A DNA stretch of 37,930 nt, taken from assembly GCA_016192065.1 (NCBI GenBank), contig JACPUX010000014.1, positions 1-37,930 on the forward strand, given 5' to 3'. The position numbers were made by a program, and so were the translations under genes. Positions within the stretch are counted from its first letter, which is position 1. Every line of letters begins with the position of its first letter. Origin of the DNA: Betaproteobacteria bacterium. GTDB taxonomy: Bacteria; Pseudomonadota; Gammaproteobacteria; Burkholderiales; Casimicrobiaceae. The notes beneath the pieces were generated by a model. The model saw nothing but the letters and a program-made list of their open reading frames with translations. It made no database searches and was not told the origin of the DNA. Below, one piece after another: positions 17,279 to 26,678 of this stretch.

Positions 17279-18352
17279 TCAGCGGCGCTCAATTCGCCAA
17301 AGCAGGGCGCCCGCGGCGGCGAGAAAGACGAGCGAAGGCAAGAGTGCGCTCAGGATTGGCAGCCAGTCGTAGAGCAATCCCAGATAGGAAAAAAGCCGAT
17401 TGAGCAGCAGGAAGCCAAGACCCAGCATGATGCCCGCGAATACTCGCCACCCCAAGCCGGCCGAGCGGCGCTTGAACTGGGCAAATGGTATGGCCATGAA
17501 CATCAACACCAGAATCGAGGCGGGATAAAGGGCCTTGGTCCAAAACGCGATCTCGAATCGAGAGGACTTCTGGTTGTTTTGGGATAGATGAGTGATGTTC
17601 TGATAGAGCGAGCCTATCGACAACATCTCGGGGGCGACCTGTAGACCATCGAACATCGCGGGGGCGAGTACAGTATCCCAGATTTCCTCGTCCTGGCGGG
17701 AAATTCGCGCGCCGTCTTCGCCGAAGTGGGTGCGCGTGACTTTTTGCAGGCGCCACTGTCGTTCGCCGAGGAAACCGGCGAATTCCACGAAGCGCAAATC
17801 GGTGAGACGCCAATCGACAGAGAATTCGAAGATCCGTACGCCCATCAGGGTGTTGGTGGGAAGCACATGCTGCACGTTGACGAAGGTCCTGTCCTGCTTG
17901 AACCAGAAGCCGCTGCGGAACTCATGCGCCACCATGCCTTTGATGGCTTGCAGGCGCACCTGTTGCGCCAATTGTTCAGACGCCGGAGCGACCAGTTCGC
18001 CCAGCAAGAATGTGGCCAGCATCAAACCCACGCCGACACGCCCGATCGCACCCGCGATCTGCGTCAGGGATGCGCCGCCGGTACGCATCACGGTGTACTC
18101 AGAATTGGCGACCAGCACCGATAATGTGGTCAGAGTGCCAATCAGCGCCGCGATCGGAGCCAATTCATAGGCATGTCCGGGGGCATTCAGCAACACATAC
18201 AACAGCACTCGACCCAGCCGATAATTGCCCTGGCCGAGATCGCGCAACTCGTTGATCAGATCGAAAAATGAGAAGAGCATCAGCAGCGCGGCGAACACCA
18301 ACAGAGTGCTGGCGGCTACTTCGCGGCTGAGGTACCGAGCGAGGGTTTTCAC
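17279..18352 (-). CDS. lptG: LPS export permease LptG
   Basis: LptG is one of the two transmembrane subunits of the LptB2FG transporter that extracts LPS from the inner membrane. The 357-residue protein starts MKTLARYLSREVAAS, followed by a first membrane segment (LLVFAALLMLFSFFDL). There are about six membrane helices in two sets of three, with a periplasmic beta-jellyroll domain between them. The C-terminal set contains RRSAGLGWRVFAGI. The start is GTG 18352, overlapping the lptF stop as GTGA; longer open frame upstream is inside lptF. It is convergent with rpmA. Confidence 0.94.
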   Translation of the reverse strand: MKTLARYLSREVAASTLLVFAALLMLFSFFDLINELRDLGQGNYRLGRVLLYVLLNAPGHAYELAPIAALIGTLTTLSVLVANSEYTVMRTGGASLTQIAGAIGRVGVGLMLATFLLGELVAPASEQLAQQVRLQAIKGMVAHEFRSGFWFKQDRTFVNVQHVLPTNTLMGVRIFEFSVDWRLTDLRFVEFAGFLGERQWRLQKVTRTHFGEDGARISRQDEEIWDTVLAPAMFDGLQVAPEMLSIGSLYQNITHLSQNNQKSSRFEIAFWTKALYPASILVLMFMAIPFAQFKRRSAGLGWRVFAGIMLGLGFLLLNRLFSYLGLLYDWLPILSALLPSLVFLAAAGALLWRIERR

Positions 18353-19443
18353 GCGCGCACCTTCAGGCTGCCTAGGAGTTTGAAGATCGACAAGTGGCGA
18401 TAGAAGAGCACCAGTACCAGTACGATGGTGGCGCCGTGGATCAGGATGATACCGGTCCACAGATTGATGTTTCCTTGGGCGATCAAGGACTGCGCGATTG
18501 AGGTGCAGCTACTGTAGATCGCCCAAATCAGGCCAGCGACGATGAGATTGAAGGACCGGCCGACGCGCGGGTCGACGCGGGAAAGTGGAATCGCGAGAAA
18601 TATCAGGATGAGCGCCGCCAAGGGCAGGCTGACGCGCCAGAAGAGCTCGGCGATCTCGGTATTACCTCCACGCTTAAGGAGGCCTAGGGTGTCGACGGCC
18701 TTGAGTGAGGGCGGCAGGGGCTGAATCTCAGCGGCATCGATGCGCAAGCCATGTACCTCGAAATCGACATAGCGGTAGCCGGCCGTGCCCGGGGTGCCTT
18801 CGTAACGCCGCCCGTTCTTGAGAATGATGAAGCGCTCGCCGTTGGCACGGGTCTCCAGAGCACCACTCTGGGCGACCATGGTGACCAATTGGTCGTCCTC
18901 CACCGCTTGGGCGAAGAAGTTGTTGATGCTGCTGTCCAAAGCATTGAAACTCTCGACAAAGAGGACCAGCAGCCGATGGTCACGCTTGATTTCCTTGAAC
19001 AGGCCGGGCGAGATCGCCGCGAGTTCCTCGCGCGACTCCAGCAGGCGTTGGTACTCTTCGCTCTTTTGTGTCGCCCAGGGCGACAGCGCCACACTCAGCA
19101 ATCCCACTACCAGGACCACCGGCACAGCGAATATGGTCACCGGACGCAGCCAGGCCGTGAGGCTTTGCCCGGCGGTAAACCACACGATCATCTCGCTATC
19201 GCGGTGGGCGCGGGACAAGGCCAGCAGAACCGCCAGAAATGCCGAAAGGGTGATCAACACCGGCAAATAGTAAAGCGCTTTGAAACCAAGGATGGCCACC
19301 ACGCCTTCCGCGGCCAAGGTGCCACGGGCCGCGGCGCCAAGCAGACGAATGAGCTGCTGGGTGAAGAGGATGCCCAAAAGTACGGTAAAGAGGCTGGCGC
19401 CGGTGGCCGCCAGTTCCCTCAGCAAGGCGCGTTGGAAAATCAT
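18349..19443 (-). CDS. lptF: LPS export permease LptF
   Basis: LptF is the partner of LptG in the LPS extraction complex. From ATG 19443 it has 364 residues beginning MIFQRALLRELAATGASLFTVLLG. The N-terminal three helices, a periplasmic jellyroll (about 105-255) and the C-terminal helices beginning LFWRVSLPLAALILIFLAIPLS are visible. An in-frame extension upstream to about 20019 runs antisense through pepA and is rejected. It is translationally coupled to lptG by a GTGA overlap and divergent from pepA. Confidence 0.94.
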   Translation of the reverse strand: MIFQRALLRELAATGASLFTVLLGILFTQQLIRLLGAAARGTLAAEGVVAILGFKALYYLPVLITLSAFLAVLLALSRAHRDSEMIVWFTAGQSLTAWLRPVTIFAVPVVLVVGLLSVALSPWATQKSEEYQRLLESREELAAISPGLFKEIKRDHRLLVLFVESFNALDSSINNFFAQAVEDDQLVTMVAQSGALETRANGERFIILKNGRRYEGTPGTAGYRYVDFEVHGLRIDAAEIQPLPPSLKAVDTLGLLKRGGNTEIAELFWRVSLPLAALILIFLAIPLSRVDPRVGRSFNLIVAGLIWAIYSSCTSIAQSLIAQGNINLWTGIILIHGATIVLVLVLFYRHLSIFKLLGSLKVRA

Positions 19444-19456
19444 TTCTGGGCCGATT

Positions 19457-19490
19457 TTGACATTTTTGGCGAGATACGCGGATAATCCGC
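19457..19490 (+). promoter_or_regulatory. Probable pepA promoter with palindrome over the -10
   Basis: TTGACA at 19457-19462 and GATAAT at 19481-19486 are 18 bases apart. The palindrome GCGGAT-A-ATCCGC (19478-19490) covers the -10. Transcription would start near 19493, leaving a leader of about 90 bases before pepA. The palindrome may be an operator also reachable from the lptF side; this is inference. Confidence 0.6.
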
Positions 19491-19581
19491 CCTTGTCCAA
19501 CCATTTTGTCCGGTTTCGCGTTCCGTCGCAGGCACCGCTGGTGCTGGGGGAAAGAGCGCGAGATCCGGCCCTGAGGGATTC

Positions 19582-21078
19582 ATGGAATTTACCATAAAAA
19601 GCGGCAGCCCTGAAAAACAGCGGAGTGCCTGTGTCGTGGTGGGGGTATTTGACAATCGCAAGCCCGGACTTTCTGCCGATTTGATCGATCGCGCGTCGAA
19701 TGGATATCTGTCTGAGATCATCCGTCGCGGTGACATGGAAGGAAAGATCGGCAGCACGCTCTTGCTGCACAATGTTCCCGGAACACTCTGTGATCGCGTC
19801 CTCTTGATCGGTTTGGGCAAGGAGCGGGAATTCCGCGAAAAGGAGTTTCGACAGGCGACCCGCGCGGCCGTGAAGCTGCTGAACGAAACCGGATCTTATG
19901 AGGCGGTACTCTATCTGACCGAGGAAGCCGTCAAGCGACGCGACATCGCTTGGCGTGTGGAGCACGCCGTGCTCATGGCCATGGATGCGGTCTATCGCTT
20001 CGATCGCATGAAAAGCCACCCTGAGGAAGTGCGCCGACCTTTGCGCAAGCTCACGCTTTCAGTGCCTCAAAGAAGCGACCTGCCGGCTGGTGAAGCAGCC
20101 GCCAGGCGCGGTTTAGCAATTGCTCATGGCGCAAGCCTCGCGCGGGACCTCGGCAACCTTCCGGGCAATGTTTGCACGCCTGGTTATCTGGCCGAGCAGG
20201 CCTTGGCCATGGGCAAGGAATTGGGTTTCAAGGTTCAGGTGCTTGAACGCGCGGAGATCGAGAAGTTGGGCATGGGGTCGTTTCTGTCGGTCACCAACGG
20301 TTCGGCGGAGCCGCCGCGCTTCATCATCATGGAGTATTTCGCCGGCGCCAAGAGATCGAAACCTCACGTCTTGGTCGGAAAGGGCATCACATTCGACAGT
20401 GGCGGCATTTCCTTGAAGCCCGGCCCTGAAATGGATGAAATGAAGTACGACATGTGCGGTGCGGCGGCCGTGCTCGGAGCATTTCGTTCGATCGCCGAGA
20501 TCGGCGCCAAAATCAACCTTGTGGGGCTTATCCCCGCCTGCGAGAACCTTCCTGGCGGTCGCGCCACGAAGCCCGGCGACGTGGTCACGAGCATGTCCGG
20601 GCAAACCATCGAGATTCTCAACACCGACGCCGAAGGGCGCCTGATCCTTTGCGACGCGCTCACCTACGCTGAACGTTACGAACCCGTCGCGGTGATTGAC
20701 ATCGCCACGCTGACGGGCGCTTGCGTCATCGCCCTCGGGCATGTCGCTTCGGGGCTTCTGAGCAATACCGAAACGCTCGCACGGGCGCTCTTGATCGCCG
20801 GGGAGGAAGCCTACGATCGAGCCTGGCAATTGCCCCTCTGGGATGAGTACCAGGAGCAGTTGCAAAGCAACTTCGCCGATTTCGCTAATATCGGCGGACG
20901 CCCTGCGGGAACGATCACCGCGGCCTGCTTCCTGTCGCGTTTCACGAAGAAGTTCGAGTGGGCCCATCTCGACATTGCCGGGGTGGCACACAAGAGTGGC
21001 AAGGAGAAAGGCGCCACCGGGCGACCGGTGCCGCTGCTCACGCGCTATCTGCTCGACGTGGCATCCCGCGAGGCCTGA
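19582..21078 (+). CDS. pepA: Leucyl aminopeptidase (M17 family)
   Basis: PepA removes N-terminal residues from peptides using two metal ions. In E. coli it also binds DNA in Xer recombination and carAB control. The 498 residues comprise an N-terminal domain (about 1-170) and the catalytic domain. Metal-site and catalytic residues are present: Lys267 and Asp272 in GKGITFDSGG, Lys279, Asp290 in KYDMCGAAA, and Asp349, Glu351 and Arg353 in NTDAEGRL. It begins the + strand run pepA-holC-hypothetical-valS. Confidence 0.96.
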   Translation: MEFTIKSGSPEKQRSACVVVGVFDNRKPGLSADLIDRASNGYLSEIIRRGDMEGKIGSTLLLHNVPGTLCDRVLLIGLGKEREFREKEFRQATRAAVKLLNETGSYEAVLYLTEEAVKRRDIAWRVEHAVLMAMDAVYRFDRMKSHPEEVRRPLRKLTLSVPQRSDLPAGEAAARRGLAIAHGASLARDLGNLPGNVCTPGYLAEQALAMGKELGFKVQVLERAEIEKLGMGSFLSVTNGSAEPPRFIIMEYFAGAKRSKPHVLVGKGITFDSGGISLKPGPEMDEMKYDMCGAAAVLGAFRSIAEIGAKINLVGLIPACENLPGGRATKPGDVVTSMSGQTIEILNTDAEGRLILCDALTYAERYEPVAVIDIATLTGACVIALGHVASGLLSNTETLARALLIAGEEAYDRAWQLPLWDEYQEQLQSNFADFANIGGRPAGTITAACFLSRFTKKFEWAHLDIAGVAHKSGKEKGATGRPVPLLTRYLLDVASREA

Positions 21079-21085
21079 GCCCGTC

Positions 21086-21511
21086 ATGACCGAGATCCTT
21101 TTCTACACCGACGCCGCCGACCGCCTTGAGGTTGCCGCGAGGCTGTGTGGAAAGGCCTATTCCCAGGGGCGAAAGCTGCGTGTATACGCTGCGGAAGCAG
21201 CGCTGCTGGAGCGTCTCGACGGCATGCTTTGGCAGATGTCCCCCACCGGCTTCTTGCCCCATTGCAGTTTGCGCGACCCTTGGGCGGCGGAAACTCCGGT
21301 GGTGCTCGACCTCGCCCCGGAGCATCAAGGCCCGGCCGATGTGCTGCTAAATCTGCACGCGGAGCCGCCGCCATTTTTTGGGCGCTTCGAGCGCCTGCTG
21401 GAAATCGTCTCACGAGACGGAGGTGATCGCGAGGCGGCGCGCGAGCGCTTCCGTTTCTACCGCGCTCGGGGGTATGCTTTGCAGACTCACTCGCTCGCCG
21501 AGGATCGCTGA
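21086..21511 (+). CDS. holC: DNA polymerase III chi subunit
   Basis: Chi links the clamp loader to single-strand binding protein. The 141-residue protein begins MTEILFYTDAADRLEVAARL, and has the pattern of a core alpha/beta fold with AYSQGRKLRVYAA, the WQMSPTGFLPHCSL segment typical of HolC, and FERLLEIVSRD. ATG 21086 lies seven bases after the pepA stop; an upstream extension of the frame is inside pepA and rejected. Its stop overlaps the next ATG by one base. Confidence 0.9.
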   Translation: MTEILFYTDAADRLEVAARLCGKAYSQGRKLRVYAAEAALLERLDGMLWQMSPTGFLPHCSLRDPWAAETPVVLDLAPEHQGPADVLLNLHAEPPPFFGRFERLLEIVSRDGGDREAARERFRFYRARGYALQTHSLAEDR

Positions 21512-22431
21512 TGCCCACCGCACGTGAATTGCTGGAACAAGCCGACGCGCTGATGCGGCGCAATCGCGATGCCGGCGTCGACGATGTGCCCGTGCTGACC
21601 GAGGTCGTCCCGACCAGCCCCGCGATCCTGGATGACACGCCGGTGCTGACCGCGATTGTGGAGTCTCCGGTTTCCGCGTCCGGCGATTGGCGCAATGACG
21701 ATGGCCCGGGAATTGATATCGACGCCGATCTGGCGGAAATGGGTCCTGACTTTCCTAAAGTTGCCACCGACACCCCGCTCAAGGAACCCGAGTTTGTTCC
21801 CTTGACGGGCCGCGGCGAAGTGCGCGTGCCGATGTTGGAGATTCCGCCCGAGAAGCATCACTATCGCCTCGACCCGGTGAGCGCTCCCATAATCAATGCG
21901 GCACCGAGTGTGGCGGCCAAGGCAAGTTCCGGGATATCGGGAGAGATGCTGGAGAAGACGCTGCCCCTTTCCGAGTTGCTCGCCGCGCCGACGGTCAGGA
22001 CCTTCGAGGCGCAGTTTTTCGACCTGCCGCCTGGTGTGCCGATTCCCGCACCGGCGGCGCCCAAGCCAGCCAGTCCGGAGGCGACGGTCGCGGCGCCCAA
22101 AGTTGAAGTCCCCGCCCCACCGGAACCGGTAAGCCCTCCCGAGCCCCACAAGGAAGTGGACTTGAGCGCGCTGACCCAGGAATTTACCGAACAAATCACG
22201 CTGCAAGTCCTGCAGAAGCTCGACATCTATACCGAGAGAGGTCTGCAGGAGCATCTGCTGCAACATCTTAAGCCAGTCGTGGAGCGCGCTGTGGGCGAAC
22301 TGGTATCCACCATCAACACGAATGTTGGCCGGGTCATCCGTGCTTTCGTCGCCGAGGCCATCGAACGAGAAATCGACAGTTTCCGCAAAGAGATCGCCGA
22401 AGCGGTCAAGCACGCACATCAGCAGGACTGA
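21511..22431 (+). CDS. Hypothetical Pro/Ala-rich protein between holC and valS
   Basis: I do not recognise a characterised family. The 306 residues have a short N-terminal helix (1-20), then two copies of a DD-x-PVLT motif (24-33 and 41-50), an acidic stretch, and a long Pro/Ala/Val-rich disordered region (about 165-215). A charged amphipathic helical end follows (about 220-306, [22 protein letters not shown] onward in type), likely to oligomerise or bind a partner. I see no signal peptide or membrane segment. A PVLTEVV-like motif is, from memory, also found in hypothetical proteins at this locus in Burkholderia. It overlaps holC by one base, so it is probably coupled to it. Confidence 0.85.
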   Translation: MPTARELLEQADALMRRNRDAGVDDVPVLTEVVPTSPAILDDTPVLTAIVESPVSASGDWRNDDGPGIDIDADLAEMGPDFPKVATDTPLKEPEFVPLTGRGEVRVPMLEIPPEKHHYRLDPVSAPIINAAPSVAAKASSGISGEMLEKTLPLSELLAAPTVRTFEAQFFDLPPGVPIPAPAAPKPASPEATVAAPKVEVPAPPEPVSPPEPHKEVDLSALTQEFTEQITLQVLQKLDIYTERGLQEHLLQHLKPVVERAVGELVSTINTNVGRVIRAFVAEAIEREIDSFRKEIAEAVKHAHQQD

Positions 22432-22518
22432 GCCTGCGCAATAGAGGTCGGTGCGCAGCCGAACTTCTGCCACACCATCTTTGTGCACCAGCCGCACCAA
22501 CGGCCTTCGCCGGAGCAG

Positions 22519-22538
22519 CCGGAGTGATCCGGTATAAT
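22519..22538 (+). promoter_or_regulatory. Possible valS promoter (-10) with adjoining palindrome
   Basis: A perfect TATAAT lies at 22533-22538, 36 bases before the valS start. No good -35 is seen at the right distance. CCGGA 22519-22523 and TCCGG 22528-22532 form a palindrome directly before the -10, a place where an activator or repressor could bind; that is inference. Confidence 0.45.
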
Positions 22539-22574
22539 GCACGGTTCTTCTTCCCGCCTGTCTCCGAGCCGATC

Positions 22575-25397
22575 ATGGAACTCGCCAAGAGTTTTGAGCC
22601 CCACGCCATCGAGGCGCACTGGTACCCGATCTGGGAACAACAAGGCCTGTTCAAGCCCGCCATGAGCGGTGCCCCCGCCTATTGCATCCAATTGCCGCCG
22701 CCCAATGTGACCGGCACCCTCCATATGGGCCACGCTTTCCAGCACACCCTGATGGACACGCTCATTCGCTATCACCGGATGAAAGGCGACAACACCCTGT
22801 GGCAGTTGGGCACTGACCATGCTGGCATCGCCACGCAGATCGTGGTCGAGAATCAGTTGCGCGCCGGCGGCGAGTCGCGCCATGAGCTGGGGCGCGAGGC
22901 TTTCGTGGAGCGCGTTTGGAAGTGGAAGGAAGAATCCGGCTCGACCATCACCCAACAGATGCGCCGGCTCGGAGTTTCGGGAGACTGGACCCGCGCCCGC
23001 TTTACCATGGACGAGGGACTCTCGCGCGCCGTGCTGGAAACCTTTGTGCGGCTTTATGAAGACGGCCTCATCTATCGCGGCAAGCGCTTGGTGAACTGGG
23101 ACCCCAAGCTCGGCACCGCGGTCTCAGACCTCGAGGTCGAAACCGAGGAGGAAGCTGGCAAGCTCTGGGAGATTCGCTACCCCTTCGAGGACGGAAGCGG
23201 CGGCCTGGTGGTCGCCACCACGAGGCCGGAAACGCTGCTGGGAGACGTCGCCGTGGCGGTGCATCCGGAAGACGAACGCTTTGCCGCGCAGGTGGGCCGC
23301 AAGTTACGCCTGCCGCTCACCGACCGGCTGATCCCGGTGATTGCCGACGCTTACGTCGAGCGCGAATTCGGCACCGGCTGCGTCAAGATCACTCCGGCAC
23401 ACGACTTCAACGATTTCGCCATCGGCCAGCGCCATGGATTCACGCCTATTTGCGTGCTGACCCTTGATGCGCGCATCAACGATGCCGCACCGGCGAAGTA
23501 TCGCGGTCTCGACCGTTACGAGGCGCGCAAGCTGGTGCTCGCCGACCTGGCCGGCGCCGGTCTACTGGTGAGCGAGAAGGCCCACAAGATGATGGTACCG
23601 CGCTGTGGGCGCACCGGCGAAGTGGTCGAGCCCATGCTCACCGATCAGTGGTTCGTCGCCACCACTAAAGCGGCGCCTCGTACGCATCCCCAGTTTCCCG
23701 GCAAGAGCATTCAGGATCTCTGCCTTGATGCGGTGGGCGAGGGCCTCGCCGGAGCGCGCCAGGGCCGGGACGAAAGGCTTCGCTTCGTGCCCGAATCTTG
23801 GCTCTCGACCTACCTGCACTGGATCAACAACATCCAGGACTGGTGCATTTCTCGGCAGCTCTGGTGGGGGCATCGCATCCCAGCCTGGTACGACGAAACT
23901 GGAGCGGTTTATGTTGCGCGCGACCAGGCCGCGGCGCGGGCGCAGGCGATCAAGCAGCTCGGGCGAGAGCCGCAACGATTCGTGCAGGATCCAGACGTGC
24001 TCGACACCTGGTTCTCCTCCGCGCTCTGGTGCCATTCGACGCTAGGATGGCCGGACCAGACCCCGGAACTCGAGACCTTCTTGCCGTCTTCGGTGCTGAT
24101 CACCGGGTTCGACATCATTTTCTTCTGGGTGGCGCGCATGGTGATGATGACGACCTATTTCACCGGGCGCATTCCCTTCCATGCCGTGTACATCAATGCC
24201 ATCGTGCGCGATGCCGAGGGGCAGAAGATGTCGAAATCCAAAGGCAACATCCTCGACCCCCTGGATCTGATCGACGGTGCCGAGCTCGAAACCCTGGTGC
24301 AAAAGCGCACGTACGGACTGATGTTGGAAAAGCAGCGTGCCGCCATCGAAGCGAGCACACGGCGTCAGTTCCCCCAGGGCATCCCGGCCTTCGGCACCGA
24401 CGCCCTGCGCTTCACCTTCGCTTCACTGGCGACCTTTAATCGCACCCTCAATTTCGATCTCAGCCGCTGCGAGGGTTATCGCAACTTCTGCAATAAACTC
24501 TGGAACGCTACACGCTTCGTGCTCATGAATACCGAGGGGCGCGATTGCGGACTCGACCCCGCCTTGCCAGTCAAACTCTCGGTCATGGACCGCTGGATCG
24601 TCAGCCGACTGCAACGAGCCGAAGCGGAGGTGGCCGTGCATCTGGAAGACTACCGTTTCGACCTCAGCGCCCGGGCGATTTATGAATTTGTCTGGGACGA
24701 ATATTGTGATTGGTATGTCGAGCTTGCCAAAGTAGCGCTGGCCGACCCCGACCCCGAAGTGCAGCGCGGCACCCGGCGCACCCTGGTGCGCGTACTGGAA
24801 GCCACGCTGCGCCTGGCGCACCCGGTCATTCCCTTCATCACTGAGGAGCTTTGGCAGAAGGTCGCGCCACTGGCCAACAAATCGGGCGCATCGATTTCGA
24901 TGCAAGCCTACCCCGTGAGCGATGCCAGTGAGATCGACGTGCATGCCGAGGGTGAGCTGTCGATATTCAAGGCCCTGGTGGAAGCGGTGCGCGCGCTGCG
25001 CGGCGAGATGAACCTGTCTCCAGCGCGCAGAGTGCCGCTGCTGATGACCGGCGATGCCCCTCGGTTGGCCGCCTTCGCGCCCTATCTCAAGCCGTTGGGC
25101 AAACTCTCCGAAGTGACCATCGTTGCGGCATTGCCCGAAACAGAAGCCCCCGTGCAAGTGGTGGGGGACTATCGCCTGATGCTCAAGATTGAAATCGATC
25201 TTGCCGCTGAGCGCGAGCGCTTGGGCAAGGAGATCGCGCGCCTTGAAGGCGAAATCACCAAAGCAGACAGCAAGCTCGCCAACGAGAGTTTCGTCGCGCG
25301 TGCCCCAGCTACCGTGGTGGCGCAAGAGCGGGAACGCCTGGCGGGCTTTCGCGGCACCCTGAACAGCTTGCGCGACCAGTTCGGGCGTTTGGTCTAG
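22575..25397 (+). CDS. valS: Valyl-tRNA synthetase
   Basis: ValRS charges tRNA-Val and edits threonine. The 940 residues begin [20 protein letters not shown]. The class I signatures are intact: [13 protein letters not shown] (HIGH-type, 50-53) and KMSKS at 551-555. The editing domain lies between (about 190-390, with [13 protein letters not shown] and the [15 protein letters not shown] motif). The anticodon-binding domain follows, with a C-terminal coiled coil (about 875-935) that binds the tRNA elbow. ATG 22575 is chosen over the open frame start at 22524. Confidence 0.97.
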   Translation: MELAKSFEPHAIEAHWYPIWEQQGLFKPAMSGAPAYCIQLPPPNVTGTLHMGHAFQHTLMDTLIRYHRMKGDNTLWQLGTDHAGIATQIVVENQLRAGGESRHELGREAFVERVWKWKEESGSTITQQMRRLGVSGDWTRARFTMDEGLSRAVLETFVRLYEDGLIYRGKRLVNWDPKLGTAVSDLEVETEEEAGKLWEIRYPFEDGSGGLVVATTRPETLLGDVAVAVHPEDERFAAQVGRKLRLPLTDRLIPVIADAYVEREFGTGCVKITPAHDFNDFAIGQRHGFTPICVLTLDARINDAAPAKYRGLDRYEARKLVLADLAGAGLLVSEKAHKMMVPRCGRTGEVVEPMLTDQWFVATTKAAPRTHPQFPGKSIQDLCLDAVGEGLAGARQGRDERLRFVPESWLSTYLHWINNIQDWCISRQLWWGHRIPAWYDETGAVYVARDQAAARAQAIKQLGREPQRFVQDPDVLDTWFSSALWCHSTLGWPDQTPELETFLPSSVLITGFDIIFFWVARMVMMTTYFTGRIPFHAVYINAIVRDAEGQKMSKSKGNILDPLDLIDGAELETLVQKRTYGLMLEKQRAAIEASTRRQFPQGIPAFGTDALRFTFASLATFNRTLNFDLSRCEGYRNFCNKLWNATRFVLMNTEGRDCGLDPALPVKLSVMDRWIVSRLQRAEAEVAVHLEDYRFDLSARAIYEFVWDEYCDWYVELAKVALADPDPEVQRGTRRTLVRVLEATLRLAHPVIPFITEELWQKVAPLANKSGASISMQAYPVSDASEIDVHAEGELSIFKALVEAVRALRGEMNLSPARRVPLLMTGDAPRLAAFAPYLKPLGKLSEVTIVAALPETEAPVQVVGDYRLMLKIEIDLAAERERLGKEIARLEGEITKADSKLANESFVARAPATVVAQERERLAGFRGTLNSLRDQFGRLV

Positions 25398-25412
25398 CCG
25401 ATCCGCCACGCT

Positions 25413-26678
25413 ATGCGGCCAGCGGCGCGGGCCCATCCTTTCCGCGCCCTGAGCGCGCCGAATTTCCGACTGTTCTTCGCCGGCCAGGGCTTGTCGATGG
25501 TCGGCACCTGGCTGCAACAAGTGGCGCTTTCCTGGTTGGTTTATCGGCTCACCGGCTCGGCCCTGCTTCTGGGCCTCACGAGCTTTGCCGGAAACATCGC
25601 CATCCTCGTGCTCGGCCCCGTGGCCGGAGTCCTCACCGATCGTGTCGACAAACGTCGCGCAGTGCTTTGGCTGCAGGCCGCCATGGCACTCCAGGCAGTA
25701 ACGCTGGCGACGCTGACCGCGTTAGACGCAATCGCCGTCTGGCATATCCTGATGCTGGCCGCATGCCTGGGTGTGCTCTCCGCTTTCGACCTGCCGCTGC
25801 GCCAGGCGCTCATGGTGAATTTGGTCGAAGACCGCGCGCTGCTGGGCAACGGCATCGCGCTCAACTCGCTCTTGGTGAACAGCGCCCGCGTGATCGGCCC
25901 GGCGCTGGCCGGAATGCTGGTGGCGCTGGTTGGCGAGGCCTGGTGTTTTGCGCTCAATGCGGCGAGTTTCGTTGCGGTGATCTTCGCCTTGTTGGCGATG
26001 CGCTGGAACCTGCCGCCCCTGGCGCCAACAACGCATGGATGGTGGGCGAGTTGGCGTGAAGGCGCGGTCTATGCCTTCGGTTATGCGCCCATTCGCGTGG
26101 CGCTCTTCCTGCTCGCCGGACTAGCCTACTGTATCGCGCCCTACACGACGCTGATGCCGGTTTTCGCCAAGGACGTTTTCGGGGGCGGAGCGCATACCCT
26201 GGGGAGCCTGCTGTCCGCGGCCGGTGCCGGTGCTTTCACTGGCACGCTCTATTTGGCCAGCCGCGGTAGCACGCATCACCTCGACCGGGTGATTGCGCGG
26301 GCCGTGCTGGCTGCGGGTTGCGGTTTGCTCTTGTTCGCACTGTGCCCCTGGTATGCCATGGCGCTGCCGCTCTTGTTCGTGACTGGGGGGGGCGTGATCG
26401 TCGCCGCCGCCGCGACCAACACCATCGTGCAAACCGTGGTCGACGACGACAAGCGCGGCCGGGTGATGAGCTACTACACCATGGCTTTCGTCGGCATGGC
26501 GCCGGTCGGTAGTTTGGTTGCCGGCGCGGTCGCCAAGGAAATCGGCGCGCCCTGGGCGCTGGCCATTAACGCCGTGCTCTGCCTGATCCTGGCCCTGTGG
26601 TTCCGTGCTCAATTGCCCAGTTTGCGCCAGGCGATCCGGCCGGCGTATGAACGGTTGGGACTTCTACCGCGCGACTGA
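25413..26678 (+). CDS. MFS transporter (EntS-like)
   Basis: This is a 421-residue inner-membrane protein of the major facilitator superfamily with about 12 predicted helices. The opening HPFRALSAPNFRLFFAGQGLSMVGTWLQQVALSWLVYRLTG is typical of the MFS_3/EntS group, and GVLTDRVDKRRAV is the superfamily loop 2-3 motif. Members export siderophores or drugs; the substrate cannot be told here. No siderophore genes are near. It follows valS by 15 bases, and its stop directly abuts the stop of the convergent oxidoreductase. Confidence 0.88.
   Translation: MRPAARAHPFRALSAPNFRLFFAGQGLSMVGTWLQQVALSWLVYRLTGSALLLGLTSFAGNIAILVLGPVAGVLTDRVDKRRAVLWLQAAMALQAVTLATLTALDAIAVWHILMLAACLGVLSAFDLPLRQALMVNLVEDRALLGNGIALNSLLVNSARVIGPALAGMLVALVGEAWCFALNAASFVAVIFALLAMRWNLPPLAPTTHGWWASWREGAVYAFGYAPIRVALFLLAGLAYCIAPYTTLMPVFAKDVFGGGAHTLGSLLSAAGAGAFTGTLYLASRGSTHHLDRVIARAVLAAGCGLLLFALCPWYAMALPLLFVTGGGVIVAAAATNTIVQTVVDDDKRGRVMSYYTMAFVGMAPVGSLVAGAVAKEIGAPWALAINAVLCLILALWFRAQLPSLRQAIRPAYERLGLLPRD

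Noticed and set aside
19444..20019. N-terminal extension of the lptF frame
   Set aside because: The extension is antisense to pepA and unlike LptF. The family start is at 19443.
24423..25520. 365-residue - strand frame inside valS
   Set aside because: It lies antisense to the end of valS, crosses into the MFS gene and shows no domain.
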